15,701 nucleotides of DNA from Acidobacteriota bacterium. Lineage in GTDB: Bacteria > Acidobacteriota > Terriglobia > Terriglobales > Acidobacteriaceae. The stretch spans positions 1 through 15,701 of the forward strand of contig JANXQR010000770.1 of the NCBI GenBank assembly GCA_025353435.1, in the 5' to 3' direction. A program made the position numbers and the translations under genes. Below are positions 14,324 to 15,701 of this stretch, piece after piece (the first letter of the stretch is position 1; each line of letters opens with the position of its first letter). The notes below the pieces were generated by a model, which worked only from the letters and a program-made list of their open reading frames with translations, ran no database searches and was not told where the DNA came from.

Positions 14324-15658
14324 TTGATACACCGCTTGCATTTTGCGTTCACGATCACTTTCCATTATCTATTTCCCCAGCTCACCATGGGCCTTGCTCT
14401 ACTGATCGTTGTGCTCAAATCGGTCGCGCTTAAAACGGGCAGCGAGACATGGGACCGTGCCGCGCGCTTCTGGGGAAAAATTTTCGGCATCAATTTTGTC
14501 TTCGGCGTAGTGACAGGCATTCCCATGGAATTCGAATTTGGTACAAACTGGGCGCGATTTTCGCAACTCTCGGGCGGGGTGATCGGCCAGCCGCTGGCCA
14601 TGGAAGGGGTCTTCAGCTTTTTCCTGGAATCGGCCTTCCTCGGTCTCTTCCTCTATGGCGAGAAACGCATTTCCAAACGGATGCATTGGTTCTCAGCCGT
14701 CATGGTCTTTGTCGGATCATGGATTTCCGGTTTCTTCATCATTGTCACAGATGCGTGGATGCAGCATCCCGTCGCGTATGATCGCCTCCCCAACGGCCAA
14801 TTCGAAGTCCTGAGCTTTTGGCGACTGCTCTTCAACCCGTGGGCGCTGCTCCAATACGCGCACAACATGACCGGGACAGTCATCACCGGCTCCTTTGTCA
14901 TGAGCGCGGTCGGTGCTTTTTATCTCCTGGAGGGCCACCGCCAGAACTACGCCCGCATCTTCCTCAAAGTCGGAGTCATCGCCGGTGTCGTCGCGTCCAT
15001 CCTCATCATCTTTCCTACCGGAGACCTGCACGGCAAATACGTAGCACGGAACCAGCCCGCCGCTATCGCCGGCATGGAAGGCCTCTTCCGAACCGAGACC
15101 GGTGCAGGCATGGTGCTGATGGGCCAACCCAACGAGGAAACAGGCGAGATCGACAACCCCATCGTGGTTAACGACGCCCTCAGCTTCCTCATCTACGGCA
15201 CAACCAGGGCCGAAGTGAAGGGCCTCGACCAGATCCCCCACGACCAGTGGCCCACCGCCCTGCCGCTGCTCTTTTACGCCTACCACATTATGGTCGGGCT
15301 CGGAACCTGGTTCATCGTCGTGATGCTCGTCTCTGCATTCCTGCTCTGGCGCAAGAGCCTTTACACGGCGCGCTGGGCCTTGTGGTCGCTCCTGCTCAGC
15401 TTTCCGCTCCCTTACATCGCCAATACTGCCGGCTGGATGACAGCCGAACTCGGCCGCCAGCCCTGGATTATCTACGGCCTCATGCGCACCAGTGAGGGCT
15501 ACTCAAACACCGTCTCCGCCAGCAACGGCCTCTTCACCCTCATCGGCTTCATGGGCCTTTACACGCTGCTCGGCCTCCTGTTCACCGTCCTCATTTATCG
15601 CGAGATCAGCAGCGGCCCGGAACCCAAGGCTATCGCCCAGGCGGTCCATGCCGATTGA
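14324..15658 (+). CDS. cydA: Cytochrome bd quinol oxidase subunit I
   Basis: CydA oxidises quinol and carries hemes b558, b595 and d in the inner membrane; with CydB it reduces oxygen to water. Counting from TTG 14324 the protein has 444 residues. H14 in 'HYLFPQLTMG' is the high-spin heme ligand. E94 and E102 in 'MEGVFSFFLES' line the proton path, and H180 in 'YAHNMTG' is the b558 ligand. The signature 'GWMTAELGRQPW' (370-381) is intact. The Q-loop between about 235 and 310 is short, as in the CIO/short-loop subgroup rather than E. coli CydA. About nine transmembrane helices are visible. The likely original start is the ACG at 14312, four codons earlier, because the GGAGG is spaced for it. 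cydB is expected immediately beyond the right edge. Confidence 0.95.
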   Translation: MIHRLHFAFTITFHYLFPQLTMGLALLIVVLKSVALKTGSETWDRAARFWGKIFGINFVFGVVTGIPMEFEFGTNWARFSQLSGGVIGQPLAMEGVFSFFLESAFLGLFLYGEKRISKRMHWFSAVMVFVGSWISGFFIIVTDAWMQHPVAYDRLPNGQFEVLSFWRLLFNPWALLQYAHNMTGTVITGSFVMSAVGAFYLLEGHRQNYARIFLKVGVIAGVVASILIIFPTGDLHGKYVARNQPAAIAGMEGLFRTETGAGMVLMGQPNEETGEIDNPIVVNDALSFLIYGTTRAEVKGLDQIPHDQWPTALPLLFYAYHIMVGLGTWFIVVMLVSAFLLWRKSLYTARWALWSLLLSFPLPYIANTAGWMTAELGRQPWIIYGLMRTSEGYSNTVSASNGLFTLIGFMGLYTLLGLLFTVLIYREISSGPEPKAIAQAVHAD

Positions 15659-15690
15659 GGTTCTGCACCAGCGCGAGGAAGACAGACAAA

Positions 15691-15696
15691 GGGGAG
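15691..15696 (+). promoter_or_regulatory. Ribosome binding site at right edge, probably for cydB
   Basis: GGGGAG lies 32 bases after the cydA stop and 5 bases before the end of the window, so a start codon would fall just outside. CydB normally follows CydA in one operon; the gene itself is not visible. Confidence 0.5.
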
Positions 15697-15701
15697 TTTG
15701 A

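Noticed and set aside
14717..15286. 189-codon open frame on the minus strand
   Set aside because: It lies opposite the heme- and quinol-binding regions of cydA and is Asp/Glu/Gly-rich, as expected from the complement of a GC-rich membrane gene.
1..15701. CRISPR arrays, tRNA, rRNA, toxin-antitoxin or phage defence genes
   Set aside because: No regularly spaced repeats other than the coding Ig repeats, no tRNA-like cloverleaf, and no such proteins were seen on either strand.

Overview
The window looks like a chromosomal segment of a soil-type Acidobacteriota (Terriglobia-like). This is inferred from protein families, not from a marker gene. The clues are a secreted phosphoesterase (phospholipase C family) with several bacterial Ig-like modules, a decayed FG-GAP/VCBS plus Ig-repeat protein of the type abundant in that phylum, a TPR protein with the 'NPFTLNN' signature, and a short Q-loop cytochrome bd subunit. 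No rRNA, tRNA or CRISPR array was seen.

Layout. (1) Positions 1-1702, minus strand: a three-gene unit made of a degenerate TPR-like protein, a GSDLDL nucleotidyltransferase-like protein joined to it by an ATGA overlap, and the N-terminus of an unknown gene leaving the left edge. (2) Positions 1703-2558: divergent control region with a possible remnant of a polysaccharide flippase gene and a tandem 13-bp repeat. (3) Positions 2559-4422, plus strand: a small exported or membrane-anchored protein, a thymidylate-kinase-like P-loop kinase, and a secreted-protein gene that appears frameshifted. (4) Positions 4423-5339: gene-poor. (5) Positions 5340-9402, plus strand: two secreted proteins sharing one Ig-like module type, a 343-aa beta-rich protein and an 893-aa phosphoesterase with three near-identical copies of the module. 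(6) Positions 9758-11050, minus strand: a CPA2-type cation/proton antiporter. (7) Positions 11116-13337: a scar zone, with a VCBS/Ig gene carrying at least four frameshifts and two stops, abutting an internally deleted IS66 transposase. (8) Positions 13338-14311: gene-poor. (9) 14324 to the right edge: cydA, with a ribosome binding site that points to an ACG codon rather than the TTG start, and a new ribosome binding site at the very end where cydB would be expected.

How the genes relate. The nucleotidyltransferase, the kinase, the exported small protein and the flippase remnant fit a cell-envelope polysaccharide or peptide-modification locus; this is inference from neighbourhood. The Ig-module proteins act outside the cytoplasm, probably in phosphate or lipid scavenging and surface binding. 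The antiporter and cydA are core ion-homeostasis and respiration genes with no visible functional link to the rest. Several genes carry single-base lesions while long neighbouring genes are intact, which suggests real local decay, although consensus sequence errors cannot be excluded from here.
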